The notes under the pieces: generated by a model
Databases searched by the model: none
What the model was told of the DNA's origin: nothing
The model's input: only the letters and a program-made list of their open reading frames with translations
Shown here: positions 1-10,402 of the stretch, piece by piece
How the letters are laid out: every line of letters begins with the position of its first letter
Position numbering within the stretch: the stretch's first letter is position 1
Made by a program: the position numbers and the translations under genes
From: Telopea speciosissima
Taxonomy: Eukaryota; Streptophyta; Magnoliopsida; Proteales; Proteaceae
NCBI RefSeq assembly: GCF_018873765.1
Contig: NC_057925.1
Location: 7,513,568-7,577,567 of the forward strand
Length of the DNA stretch: 64,000 nucleotides
Direction of reading: 5' to 3'

Positions 1-515
1 AGGTCCTGTTTGGATAGGGTCAAACAACCATCCACCCTTACACAAGCTCTAAAAATCCTAACTTGGGCCCCAAGGCCCACATAAGGTCAAGTTAATAAAA
101 AGGGGTAAGGGTAGGGTCAAACATGGCAGGACACCAATAGTACCTTAGCCACGGTGGTCTCACCCACAAGGGTCCTTGTCGCAGCATTGGATGCGGGTCG
201 GAGGCAACCAGAACCTTGCCTCCGATGCGAGTGGGAAGGTGGTTCCCACCATAAGAGGTCGGGCCTTTGGACCACACTTCGAGGGCTTTGAGAGGGCAGT
301 AAGCACACAATAAAATTTGGTCAACTACTTACCCCTGACACGTCAAGGGGCAACCTCCATGGTCCCGACTAGTTTCCACCGCAACCTCGTACATGGTCAA
401 TATAGCTGGGTTTGACCACCAGTGAGAACAACTCACCGGCATAAGTGGCAGTGATAACTACACGTCACGGGGAAGAATTAATAATTAATTATACTCCCGG
501 GGTGCGGGTATAACA
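1..515 (-). repeat. Partial 3' LTR of the LARD-like element
   Basis: This is the homologue of 6612-7123. On the minus strand it begins TGTTATACCC at 515 and runs off the left window edge. Small differences from the other LTR include an extra base pair group near 150-160 and indels near 185-200. Confidence 0.8.
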
Positions 516-528
516 TTCTCCCCACCTT
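516..528 (-). other. Polypurine tract of the LARD-like element
   Basis: The minus strand reads AAGGTGGGGAGAA directly before the LTR start TGTTATACC. It is preceded by the AATTTCGGGGACGAAATT stretch that commonly precedes the 3' LTR of plant Ty3/Gypsy elements. Confidence 0.75.
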
Positions 529-2950
529 ACAAGAAATTTCGTCCCCGAAATTTGAGGCGACTAGGGTCTCAAGTGATAAGGGCTGTTGGATAACAACATC
601 CCAAGTCACCCACATCTTAAACTAAGTCAAAGGTCGGGTCAAGATGAGGAAGTGCCTACATGTCACAGCAAGTCGGTTCCACAATTCTCTTTTCCTTACA
701 GGTCAAATTACCACAGGGTGTGGCTCACAATAACCCTAGGAAAACAGGGGTTCCAACTACTAAGTTAAGTCTCAAGGACCAAAGGTTCCCTAGATCTTCC
801 GGATCAGGTGATACCACTCTAGCCTTCACTACTCTGGTCATTCTTGGGTTACGAGGATTTAACCTGTCCATGACCCAACATAGGGTTTACATTCTGAAGG
901 CTTTCACATCCGGTTGTCTCATTACCTAACCCAACTTTAGAATGATTTAGAATATTGATGGAATCTCCTATTATTCACTCCCGATGACGGAGGGAACGCA
1001 TTTGGTGATCCATTACCCCATTCATATCTTCGTTGGAGAAGGTCTTGTTACATCCTTCGGTTTCAACTTTCACAACCTTTAAACCTACTACACGCTTATC
1101 CCACAAGGAAGAGTCCACATCGGTCCTCTTTCGAGAACCAATAACCCTTTAATAGTTTTGGTCCAAGTCAACTCTTCAAGCAGGTCTCAATAAATTAACC
1201 TACTCGGTCATTAAATTCATTATTCATTACCCTAAGGTTTGGTCAACCAAGGTCGGGCTCCAACTAGTTTCACAAAAAGGTCGAGGTAAGTCATACTTAT
1301 AGTACCAGAGAATCACTCTAGTCACACAAGTCCAAGGTTCTAAGGGATAACTATATATATATATCACACCAATATGTAGGCATAGATTCAATAATTACAT
1401 TCAAATTCCTATGGACATATCTGTCATCTAGGTCAATCCACCGAACAAGAAGTTCTCAGACGCGTTCGCTAAGTCCTTTCTTTGGAAAGTCGAAACACGG
1501 TGTAGGACTTTCTCTATGAGTCTAAACAAGGTTTGGATGGACCAAGTAAAGTCCAAATAGAGTCATCACTAGCTTGAGGTGTTATGAGTGACTTCCAAAT
1601 ACACGTGACCTTCATGGCTTACTCAAATAAACAGCCCAAACCAGCCTATTACTTTCCTTTCCTAGTACCTACCCACGAGTTTAGATTCTACGCACCCCTT
1701 AAGGGTCTCTACCCGCATAGATTTAGGTTTCCCTATCCATAAGGTTTGAGTCCTTACATTCATAGGGTCTAAGGATCTTCATCCTCAAGGGTAACTCTTC
1801 TCCTTTTAGGTAAGAGAGGAGTCACTGTTACCAATGCCTGCTAGTTCTTATTAGCTGGCCCACGACAAGTCCTAACCTCTTTCAATTTTTAGGTATTAAC
1901 TAGACTCATGTGGTCCCCACAAATGGGTCACACAATAGGGAGTGTCCGATCTAGGGTATAGGCACAAGATCATCACATATAGGTGTGGTCAAAAGGTCTC
2001 CAAAATAGGCTCAAAATCTTAAAAGAAAATCGGGTGGACTCACGAGCGATGTCAAGCCTCCGGTGCATTCGTGGCTCCTCCGTGAAAATAGGTAGAGCGG
2101 ACTAACGGGCGGATGTGGAATGCAAATCCGTTCGTTCGTCCGATCTCGAAGTCTCAAAGGCGAGAGAGTTGAAGTCAAACGGATCTACGAATGGATGCAT
2201 GAGTGTGGATCGTTCGTTGATCCGCATGATTTTAAAATGATAATTTCGAGTTTTGTGCGGAGCGGATTCACAACAAGTGGATCCGTTCGTTCGCTTGTTC
2301 GTAGAATTTTAACAAAAGCAGAGCCACGAGTTTTAAAACTCATTTTTGGCTCCAAAGAAAAGGACATAACCGCAGGAGAAAAATCTCTACAGGGACTTCC
2401 GTTCAAGCTCCCCCTTAGGTGGTTTTCTTGTATACATGATTGTTGATAAAATCCTTAGAATCTTTCCTCTTCTCTTTTGCCATATTTGATTCGGTCTTAC
2501 TAGATAGGGCTTAGCTTACATTCTCTCGAGTTATCACAAATCATATTTACTTGTTTCCCAAGATTCAAACTTCCACCCACAAAATCTAAAAAATTTCTTT
2601 GAAGTTCAAGGCATGCTCCATGATTGAATAAACCCATTTCTTGCTTGAACCCACTGTTTTGCATAAAATATTACTTTCTAGGCATAATATGGCCATTAAC
2701 CTCTATCATGTATGATTGCATTCATATAGTGGCCATGCATTCCCTTTTTCCCCAACTTCTTAGATCACAATTTGATAAAAAAATCAGAAATTTCTAGCCT
2801 AAGAATCCTTGTAACTTAATTGCCTTGGGAAAAGAATCAAAGGCTAGGTTTTAAACCCCATAACCTTACATTGATCATCTACTTAGGCCTTAGCATTCAA
2901 GGTATTAATTTGCTATCTACTTGGCTTTTGGCTGCAGGTTAAAACAATCA
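516..2950. other. Internal LARD sequence with no recognisable gene
   Basis: About 2.4 kb between the polypurine tract and the antisense ORF. There are only short open frames without family motifs on either strand. A short AT dinucleotide run lies near 1352-1363. I could identify no retrotransposon protein domain. Confidence 0.6.
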
Positions 2951-3545
2951 ATGGCTCCAAGAACACGGCGTGCATGCGTGGAACAAGTTGCACCAACTGT
3001 CCTAGATCCACTTTGGTTTCAAAAGATAGAGGACCAAGAGCTTTATCAAGACTACTTCCGCTTCAAAAATATAGTGGAAGGGGTGAAATGTAGTGTTGGA
3101 TGATCTCAAAGCATACAATGTGGAGCAGATTCGAGGCATTGGGGTGGTGACATTCTCAACCTCCCTGAACCATATTACCCAAAACTCATCGAGGCATTTC
3201 TATGCAAATCAACACCGAGAACCCGGCACACAAAACTATCGGGTTGTTTCGTATGTAAAGGGGGTTCCTATAGCCTTCACCGCAGACAGCTTGGCCGGCA
3301 TTATCAATGTCTCCATTGGGGAAGAGAAGACCTCTGTTCACCTAGAAGGAATCCCTATACCTTCATCGGTGGGAGGTATTGACATTCGACGACCATCAGC
3401 GCTCGAACTGCGAGTGGTGGATGCTTCGATGAGGTCACGAAGCAACTCTTCGACCAGACTCGGCGCCTAGAGGGTATCGAGAGAGGGTAGATGACATCAA
3501 CACCTTTCTTGGTCGCGGTGGTGGCGGTGGTGCAAATGACTAGCC
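2951..3545 (+). pseudogene. Antisense ORF inside the LARD-like element, plant-transposon-protein-like, frameshifted
   Basis: The frame starts MAPRTRRACVEQ at 2951 and runs to about 3103. It then continues in another frame (VEQIRGIGVVTFSTS..., RVVSYVKGVPIAFTADSL...) to about 3470, and in a third frame to a short coiled-coil-like tail ending near 3542. The pattern of a strand-phobic start, a 'vkG..i.ft...i' block and a charged tail resembles the uncharacterised 'putative plant transposon protein' domain found in many plant retroelements. It lies on the strand opposite to the element's PBS-to-PPT direction, as do the antisense genes known in some plant Gypsy elements. Two frame changes indicate decay. 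No catalytic function can be named. Confidence 0.4.
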
Positions 3546-4235
3546 CACTTTCTCTCAACAAATTAAAGTTATCCGGATCGTTCTTCTAGTTCTTGTCTTA
3601 GGATGAACAACTAGGAACTTTTAGAAATGGTAGACTTGTATATTTAATCGAGATAACCAGAATCAAAAGCTTCAATTGGAACAAATGGGGTCTTGCATTC
3701 GAGTTGGGAAAGGCACAGTTATGCCCAAACAGAGAATCAAACAATTATAGTGTTTAGATTGGTATCTTTTGATTGAGCGGGATGGAGTCATATGTTTTTG
3801 TTGGAATGGATGAAATCATGAATGTTGAAATGGGAAGGATATGATTGCCTCCCAAGAAGATTTGGAACAATTAGATATTTGTAATTAATCTTATATGTAT
3901 CTCGATGTATTTGCTTAATTCTCTCTTGTTTAAATCATTGCGATAATTGTGCTTAGTTATGATTGATTCATTAGTGTTTATGAATTATAGCATATAATTT
4001 CCCATCTATGACCTACTTAAGACTCAACCAAGCAATTACATTGGTGTAGCTTAATGACCTATGGTTCAAGTCCTAAGTTCCATGTTACCTATTATCTTCT
4101 AAGTCCTTGTTTCACCACAATCTCTTCTCCTATGTCCGCACACAATCATTTATATTCTTGAAGATTTTTAGTTTAGAACCTAATTGTAGAGAGTAAATCA
4201 AGAGTCCGCAAGACTATGGTCGGTGCGAGCATCAT

Positions 4236-4247
4236 TGCTCGATACCA
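4236..4247 (-). other. Primer-binding site of the LARD-like element
   Basis: The minus strand reads TGGTATCGAGCA immediately after the LTR terminal CA. This resembles the initiator methionine tRNA complement (TGGTATCAGAGC) used by most plant LTR elements, with small differences. Choosing 4248 as the LTR edge puts the TGG directly adjacent. Confidence 0.65.
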
Positions 4248-7123
4248 TGTTGTCACACCGTATCCCGACAAGGGATAAAATACAATATCGGGGTATGATT
4301 GGGGTGACACGCGTCATCCCACCTCACCGCCAGGATCTCGTCGATGGCCAACTCACAGTCATAAACCAATATTACAATACAATAATATCGAGTGCGAAAG
4401 ACAAAGGTATATTACATTTCCAACGATCATAAAATAAGCGGAAGCGTTCTGATGAGTTACCTCATGTTCATACGGCTAAGTGATACGTAAATAGTTTGGA
4501 TGGACATCCCGAATGACCATAGCATAACTATCCCAAAACAAATATAACAATAAATATTTATATAAGGCACGTGGCCCAAAAAAAACAAAAGAAGGGAATA
4601 AGTCCCAAGTATCAATACAGCGTGAGGCACAATCATCATGGGCAACCATCGCCATGATCCTCGATCCTGATCTCGGCTCCACGAAAGCATCCGCATCAAA
4701 ATCTAAAAAGAATGTGTACACGGGGTTAGCTCCACCGAGCTAGTGAGAGAAAAGGGGATGCACAATCACACAATCACAAATAGTCCATGGTGCATGCTAT
4801 TATTAATTTATTTACCACCTAACACACAATGCTAAGTCAATGGGTATATGCTACGCAATAACTCGGGAAGACATTGTGGATCCTTCCATTCTCACCACAA
4901 TGCAACCTCAATTATTACTATGGAGCCCACGCCGGTCGTAGTCATCACCACCCGCAGGCGGACCCGATAACCATTACTACCCTGGCCTGGCCTCTCTAAC
5001 TCTCCACAGCAGGTGCTCGGCTACCCAACACCTAAACCCCTGTTGGTAAGGGTCGTAGCATAGGAACCGAGCCATTTACCACCTAACACACAATGCTAAG
5101 TCAATGGGTATATGCTCGCAATAACTCGGGAAGACATTGTGGATCCTTCCATTCTCACCACAATGCAACCTCAATTATTACTATGGAGCCGCGCGTCGTA
5201 GTCATCACCACCCGAGGCGGACCCGATAACCATTACTACCCCTGGCCCGACCTCTCTAACTCTCCACAGCGAGGTGCTCGCTACCCAACACCTAAACCCC
5301 TGTTGGTAAGGGTCGTAGCATAGGAAGGCGAGCCTAACCACGGATATATATCTACATGAATCCTATCGTGTTGAGAGGTACATCCGGGTGTGTCAACGTC
5401 TCATTCCATCTAACACCCGGGTACCAAGACAACACGGCGCATCTGACAAGAATGAGATGCAATATACAATTCCACGTAATTGGGGGTTCGGTGCCTGCTT
5501 CCGGACCGTAACCCAACTACAAATCCATATCATCCAAATCATCATCATCGAATAAGAATAAATGCAAATATGCAATCATGCTTGAATGATAATGTCACAA
5601 TATAATTCATAAATGCATGAATAAGCAATAGTAAACAAGCTCAAACAGTCACCCAAACCCACTCACCAAGTACTTAAATGGAATTTGTATAAGCGCAACG
5701 ATTCCCGCTTAAAATCACCCCATTGCACATATGTTGGCACCTATGGAAGTGAATAAGAGTGTGAGAGAGTGTAGGGGAGGCCTCATAGAGAAACCCCACC
5801 ATTTACATAAGTTATAAGCCTTAAAGCGCATCGGAGGCAACGCGTCGGACTCAGCAGGCTTGCCTCCGACCTTGCCTCCGACCTTCCTGCGAGCTCAGGA
5901 CACATCGGAGGCAAACATCGGACTCACGCAGCCTTGCCTCCGATGCAACCCAAGTGTGATTTCAAGGTCTTTAAAAGCCCGGGTTGTCCCATTTGGTTCT
6001 CTAAGCCTCAAGGGACAAGGGAGGGGTGTCTTGGAGTCTATTTGGGTCTTAGAAACACCCAACATTCAAAGATTTAAGGGGTTTAAAGGATCAAAAGCTC
6101 AAAAATCCAGATTTGGGGTTTTCTTTGGTGGTTGAAGCTTTAGAATCAAATAGATTCAGCAAGAGGTCAAAATAGAGGTCTTTATAGGATTGTAATGAAA
6201 ATAGGAAAGCATCCTACAAGGGAAACTACACATGACTCGAGCTAACCCTTTGGGTTTCAAAAAGAAATCCCCATCTTGGGGCTGCAACCAACGAACCACC
6301 CAAGCTCAAACGAGCAAGGGGGAAGAGAGAAAAATGGGGGAAAAGGGCACTTGGCTTACCTGGTTTGAGGTACACACGATGTACCCTCTTTAAAGCTCCA
6401 AACCCAGCAGCCGTTTCCTTCTTCTTCTTTCCTTCCTTCTCCTCCTTCTCCTCCTTGCCGCCTCCTCTCTTCAAAGCTCTCCTCTCCTTTCACGATTAGG
6501 TTAGGAAAGAGAAAGAAAAAGAAAGACTAAGGAATAGTCTTACCCCTCTCTCTCATATAGAAAATCATTTTTAATGGCCTGTTTGGATAAGGCCTCATAA
6601 GTGTAGGCTAGGTCTGTTTGGATAGGGTCAAACAACCATCCACCCTTACACAAGCTCTAAAAATCTAACTTGGGCCCCAAGGCCCACATAAGGTCAAGTT
6701 AATAAAAAGGGGTAAGGGTAGGGTCAAACATGGCGGGACACCAATAGTACCTTAGCCATGGGTCTCACCCACAAGGGTCCTTGTCGCAGACATTGGATGT
6801 GGTCGGAGGCAACCAGTAACCTTGCCTCCGATGCGAGTGGGAAGGTGGTTCCCACCATAAGAGGTCGGGGCCTTTGGACCACACTTCGAGGGCTTTGAGA
6901 GGGCGTAAGCACACAATAAAATTTGGTCAACTACTTACCCCTGACACGTCAAGGGGCAACCTCCATGGTCCCGACTAGTTTCCACAGGCAACCTCGTACT
7001 ATGGTCAATATAGCTGGGTTTGACCACCAGTGAGAACAACTCACCGGCATAAGTGGCAGTGATAACTACACGTCACGGGGAAGAATTAATAATTAATTAT
7101 ACTCCCGGGGTGCGGGTATAACA
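4248..7123 (-). repeat. 5' LTR of the LARD-like element (2.88 kb)
   Basis: The termini are TGTT...AACA on either strand. On the minus strand the LTR starts at 7123 and ends at 4248. About 512 bp of its start match the partial 3' LTR at 1-515. A TATA-like stretch (minus strand, about 6546-6560, CTATATGAGAG) lies in a pyrimidine/purine-rich part and could be the LTR promoter. Internal features are a 264-bp tandem duplication (4811-5334) and a cluster of TCGGAGGCAA / TTGCCTCCGA motifs (about 5829-5945). The plus-strand base after the LTR begins the sequence agtgg (7124-7128), which should be one copy of the target-site duplication. Confidence 0.8.
4811..5334. repeat. 264-bp tandem duplication inside the LTR
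   Basis: The unit starting tttaccacctaacacac at 4811 recurs at 5075 and runs to about 5334. The copies differ by a few indels. It lies wholly within the LTR. The other LTR is outside the window, so I cannot tell whether the duplication predates insertion. Confidence 0.9.
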
Positions 7124-8794
7124 AGTGGGGTATGAAGTCTGTCTTTGATTGTAGAGCAATGTGTAAGAACTCAAGGAACCACATCCAACTGTCTTTCCTC
7201 TCAGCCTCTACTACTCCAAAAGCAACTGGAAATAAACCATTATTTCCATCTAATGATATTGCTGCCAAAAAAATGCCTCCATACTTTCCCTTTAAGTGGC
7301 AACCATCCAATCCCAGAAATGGCCTGCAACCTTGTACAAAACCTTTTATACATGCTTTAAAACACACAAACACCCTTTGAAACACTGGATTTTGATTCAT
7401 ATCATGTCTATCCATCATTTGAATCTTGACTACTGCTCCTGGGTTATACTGATCAATCATATCAAGATACGCTGGCAACTGTGCAAATTGTTTAGTATGG
7501 TTGCCTTCAATCTCTTCTTTGGCAATCATTCTTGCCCTATACAGCTGTTGTTTGCTTGGTTGCAGTCCATACTGTACCTTCATCATTGCTTCCATGCTTT
7601 TAATAGTCATTGCAGGATCTGCTCTTATGTGGGGACCAAGTTTGCCAGCTATCCATCTGGAGTTAGCTGATGCCAATTTTGTCTTTCTTCCACTACAAGT
7701 ATGTTTGTCTGCAAATGATTTCACAATGAAAGTCTTGCCATCAAGTGTAAGAGAAGCATGTACCCTCCAAGGGCAACCATCACTTGCACAAATCACAGTT
7801 ACTCTAGTCTTCTCATTCTTTACCCTATATAGTTCAAACCCCTCTTGAATTGCATAGTTCTTCAATTGGGTTCTATATTCATCCACACAATCAAAATCCA
7901 TCCCTTCATCCAACTCTAATATTCATCCACACAATCAAAAGCCATCCCTTCATCCAACTCCAATATTCCCCCACCACTAGATCCACTTTTTTTGGAAAAT
8001 TGTGAATGGTATTCCTCAGAATAATAATCTGAAATACCATCCCTATCTGACTCATCTTCATCTTTATTTTCCTCTGGAACATAATTTGATTCATCATCCT
8101 CTTCCTCATCCCCTTTCTGACCAACAGTCTCTGTATTCTCATCACCTACTACTTCTTCAGATTCATCACCATCATCTGAAGAATCTGAAATTTCATCACT
8201 TTCTTTATCCAGATCATCCTCACTAAGTTGCCATTTATCATCATCACCTGAATCATTCAATTTCACAGGTTCATACTCATTAGATCTTGCAAGACTAGAA
8301 GGTGTCCTACTTGATACACCAGTTGCTGTACCACCCCCTCTTTTTACTGTCTTCTTTGGCGGTCTACTACTACTAGGAACAATAGCACTTTGCTGTCTCA
8401 CCCTTGTAGATTCACCAGCCACATATCTTTGCCTTCTTGTATTAGTGGTCCTACCAATCGCCTCACTCTCAAACCCATTAATCTTATAAGATTTGGTTCC
8501 ATGTTGAGGCTCACTCTCTTGCACATTAGAGACATACAATCTAATTACCTTGTCAGCCTCAAAGATGTCAAACTACTGCATCACAGACTGATCATCCCAC
8601 ACCTCCAAATCCTCATTCCCACCAGGTAGTATAGTTTTGCATTTGAAAGTCACACCTCTACCATCTGGTATATGACCTAGGACTGTGTTGTAGATGTCAT
8701 GTACCATATCAATATACCCATACCTATCTCTATCAACTATCTTATGTGACACATTCCCATCATAATAGTAATAAATTGTGAATAAATTCATCAT
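7124..8794 (-). pseudogene. MULE transposase, N-terminal two-thirds, broken
   Basis: In order on the minus strand: a PB1-like N-terminal domain (MMNLFTIYYYYDG... at about 8794-8576), a highly acidic linker (8500-7970), a MuDR N-terminal domain with the CPWRVHAS zinc-finger-like block (about 7910-7690), and the start of the MULE transposase core (LDGCHLKGKYGG, which holds the first catalytic Asp, near 7310). Three lesions are visible. There is an in-frame TAG at 8573-8575, a 44-bp tandem duplication at 7877-7964 that shifts the frame, and truncation by the LTR element before the second catalytic acidic residue. It cannot make active transposase. Confidence 0.85.
7877..7964. repeat. 44-bp tandem duplication in the MULE transposase
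   Basis: Bases 7877-7920 are repeated at 7921-7964 with two differences. Forty-four is not a multiple of three, so the LDEGM.FDCVDEY peptide is encoded twice in different frames and the ORF is split. Confidence 0.9.
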
Positions 8795-10146
8795 GCACTC
8801 ATTACACAAATAAACACATAATTTAATAAAACACTCCACAAATAAGAGCAAAAAGGGGCATGTATGTCTACCATATGCCAGAGGGCAGAAGGAGGGGTGT
8901 GTGATAGGGAAAGAAAGATCATATTCCAGACCATTTAACTGACGACGACACAAGTGATCTCAATCATTTGGTCTGGCTGGGCTTTATTAATTTAGTCCTA
9001 AATGGAGTTCTAAATTATTCCTTGCCTAACCCATATTTAGTTTTCCAGCACAGAGGGGAAAAATTCAAAATTAAAGCACTTTCTTAATACATAAACTACA
9101 TGAATATTCCTACCAAAAGAAAAATACATGAATGTTTCATCTAATCAGAGAGAGGGGGGGGGGGGATGGTTCAAGTTCTTGATAATCCAAGATCCAAACC
9201 ACTTCATGTGTAAAAACTTGTCTTTCTGTTCACGACTGCTTAGAGGGTCCTCATTAATCAATTAAGTATAATCCCTAAAGAAGGGAGCAGAGAAAACTTA
9301 CGTAAAAAAGGACCCATTACTAAACTATTCGAAAAGTGTTAATCTAAGAATCTGAAATTATTGAACTCATTGTCCCCTCCTCCTCCTTCTTCTTCCTATG
9401 GTCTCTCTCTCTCTCTCTCTATCTACATGGTTCAGTTGTTCATTGTTAGGATTCAGTTGGTTAAATCCGATTTAGATAAGAAATTGAAAAGGACAACTCT
9501 CCCTCCAAAGCTTAAACCAGCTTCTTAGACAAACTCAGCACACCCAACTCCATTAAACCTGTGTAAATTGCATTTACACAGGTAGGTTAGGGGAAAAAAA
9601 ATTCGATTTTGAAAAGTCTGGTTTTGTGAGAACTTACATTTGGAGTGAAGTTGTTCCTTCAGAGCTTCGTCTCCTTCTCTTTGGTCGTCGGAATGTGTGC
9701 CAAGACATGGAGCAGAGTTGCAGAGGTGAACAGTAGGTTGGAGAGATGAGTTTGAGCCGCTGGAAAAATTGGAGAGGTGATTTTGAGAAGTTGTAGTAGT
9801 TGATGCGAGCCGCCTTCTTCTTCGTTCGACTAAGGTGGGGTGCAAGCGTTCAAAGACAGAGAAGAAAGAGAAGAGAGTAGGGTGCAAGCTTTCAAAGACA
9901 GAGAAGAGAGTAGCAGAGAGGAGAAGCTAGACTGAGGAAGACGATGAAAATAAGGGTTTTACACTTGAAATGGGAAGGGCAACATTGGAATTAAATTTTA
10001 ATTTACAAGCTGACGTCATTGTTTAACTGTTCCCAAGTGATGTCCGTTAGTTTTTGGGTTCAAACTCAAATTTTAAGACTTAATGGGTTGGCATTAATAC
10101 TGGGCTCCAAATCTCCAACATAGGGGGTGGGGCGCTGAAAATTTCC
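8795..10146 (-). other. MULE 5' leader/terminal region, no clear coding content
   Basis: This is probably the untranslated leader and terminal inverted repeat of the MULE. It contains a G-run (about 9154-9166), a CT microsatellite (about 9405-9420) and a short tandem repeat of the caaagacagagaag type (about 9850-9912). A 120-codon open frame on the minus strand (9525-9887) has no family features and I do not call it a gene. Confidence 0.45.
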
Positions 10147-10284
10147 CAAAAAATCCTTGATTTCGACAAAAACTCGGTTTTGACCTGATCGAAACCTGGT
10201 CGAAATCCTAGTTTCACAAAAGGGCCATGACATGAGTCATGCATGACGTTAATTTCGTTGACAAGTGTAATTTAGGGGTGCGCA

Positions 10285-10402
10285 AACGCTGCCTACTTAT
10301 AGAGTATACATTTCTTCCTTCTGTCACCATTTCTTTTGTTGTTCCATATCAGCAACCAAATAGTGACCCCAACTCCACAAGGGAATCAAGGAATCAGAGA
10401 CA
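10285..10402 (+). promoter_or_regulatory. Proximal promoter and 5' leader of reductase paralog 1
   Basis: A TATA-like stretch ttatagagtatac (10298-10310) precedes a leader that is conserved in all three paralogs: a ttcttccttctgtcaccatttc block, then agcaaccaaata, then acaagggaa..aaggaatcag just before the ATG. The same blocks sit at 42930-43025 and 55505-55591. Conservation across copies supports functional 5' UTR and core promoter sequence. The transcription start itself is inferred. Confidence 0.5.

Larger units (their letters stand above)
1..7123 (-). mobile_element. Non-autonomous LTR retrotransposon (LARD-like, Ty3/Gypsy-type signals), left-truncated by window
   Basis: Bases 1-515 recur almost exactly at about 6612-7123, both ending ggtataaca on the plus strand. 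Read on the minus strand, the repeat begins TGTTATACCC. The minus strand just before the copy at 515 carries a polypurine tract, and the minus strand just after the other copy's end at 4248 carries a primer-binding-site-like sequence. These signals define a minus-oriented element with its 5' LTR at 4248-7123, an internal region at 516-4247, and a 3' LTR at 515 downwards that continues off the window. The 3.7 kb interior has no recognisable gag, protease, RT, RNase H or integrase, so it should depend on another element. The LTR copies differ by scattered substitutions and small indels, so the insertion is not very recent. Assignment to Ty3/Gypsy rests on the PPT and PBS style only. Confidence 0.8.
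7124..10147 (-). mobile_element. MULE (Mutator-like) DNA transposon, interrupted by the LTR element
   Basis: A MuDR-type transposase gene runs leftwards on the minus strand and stops abruptly at 7123/7124, where the LTR begins. The right terminus is inferred at about 10147. The minus strand there starts GGGAAATTTTCAGCGCC, a GGG-starting AT/GC-mixed end of MULE type, followed by about 1.2 kb of leader. The other terminus and the C-terminal transposase exons must lie beyond the left window edge, on the far side of the retrotransposon. The 9-bp target-site duplication therefore cannot be checked here. Confidence 0.65.

Noticed and set aside
1-7123. MULE or other TIR element bounded by the repeats at 1-515 and 6612-7123
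   Set aside because: The repeats are direct, not inverted, and are bounded by a PBS-like and a PPT-like sequence, so they are LTRs.
7132-8226. Plus-strand frames over the MULE transposase
   Set aside because: Antisense to the MuDR/MULE domains; hydrophobic or His-rich translations with no family features.
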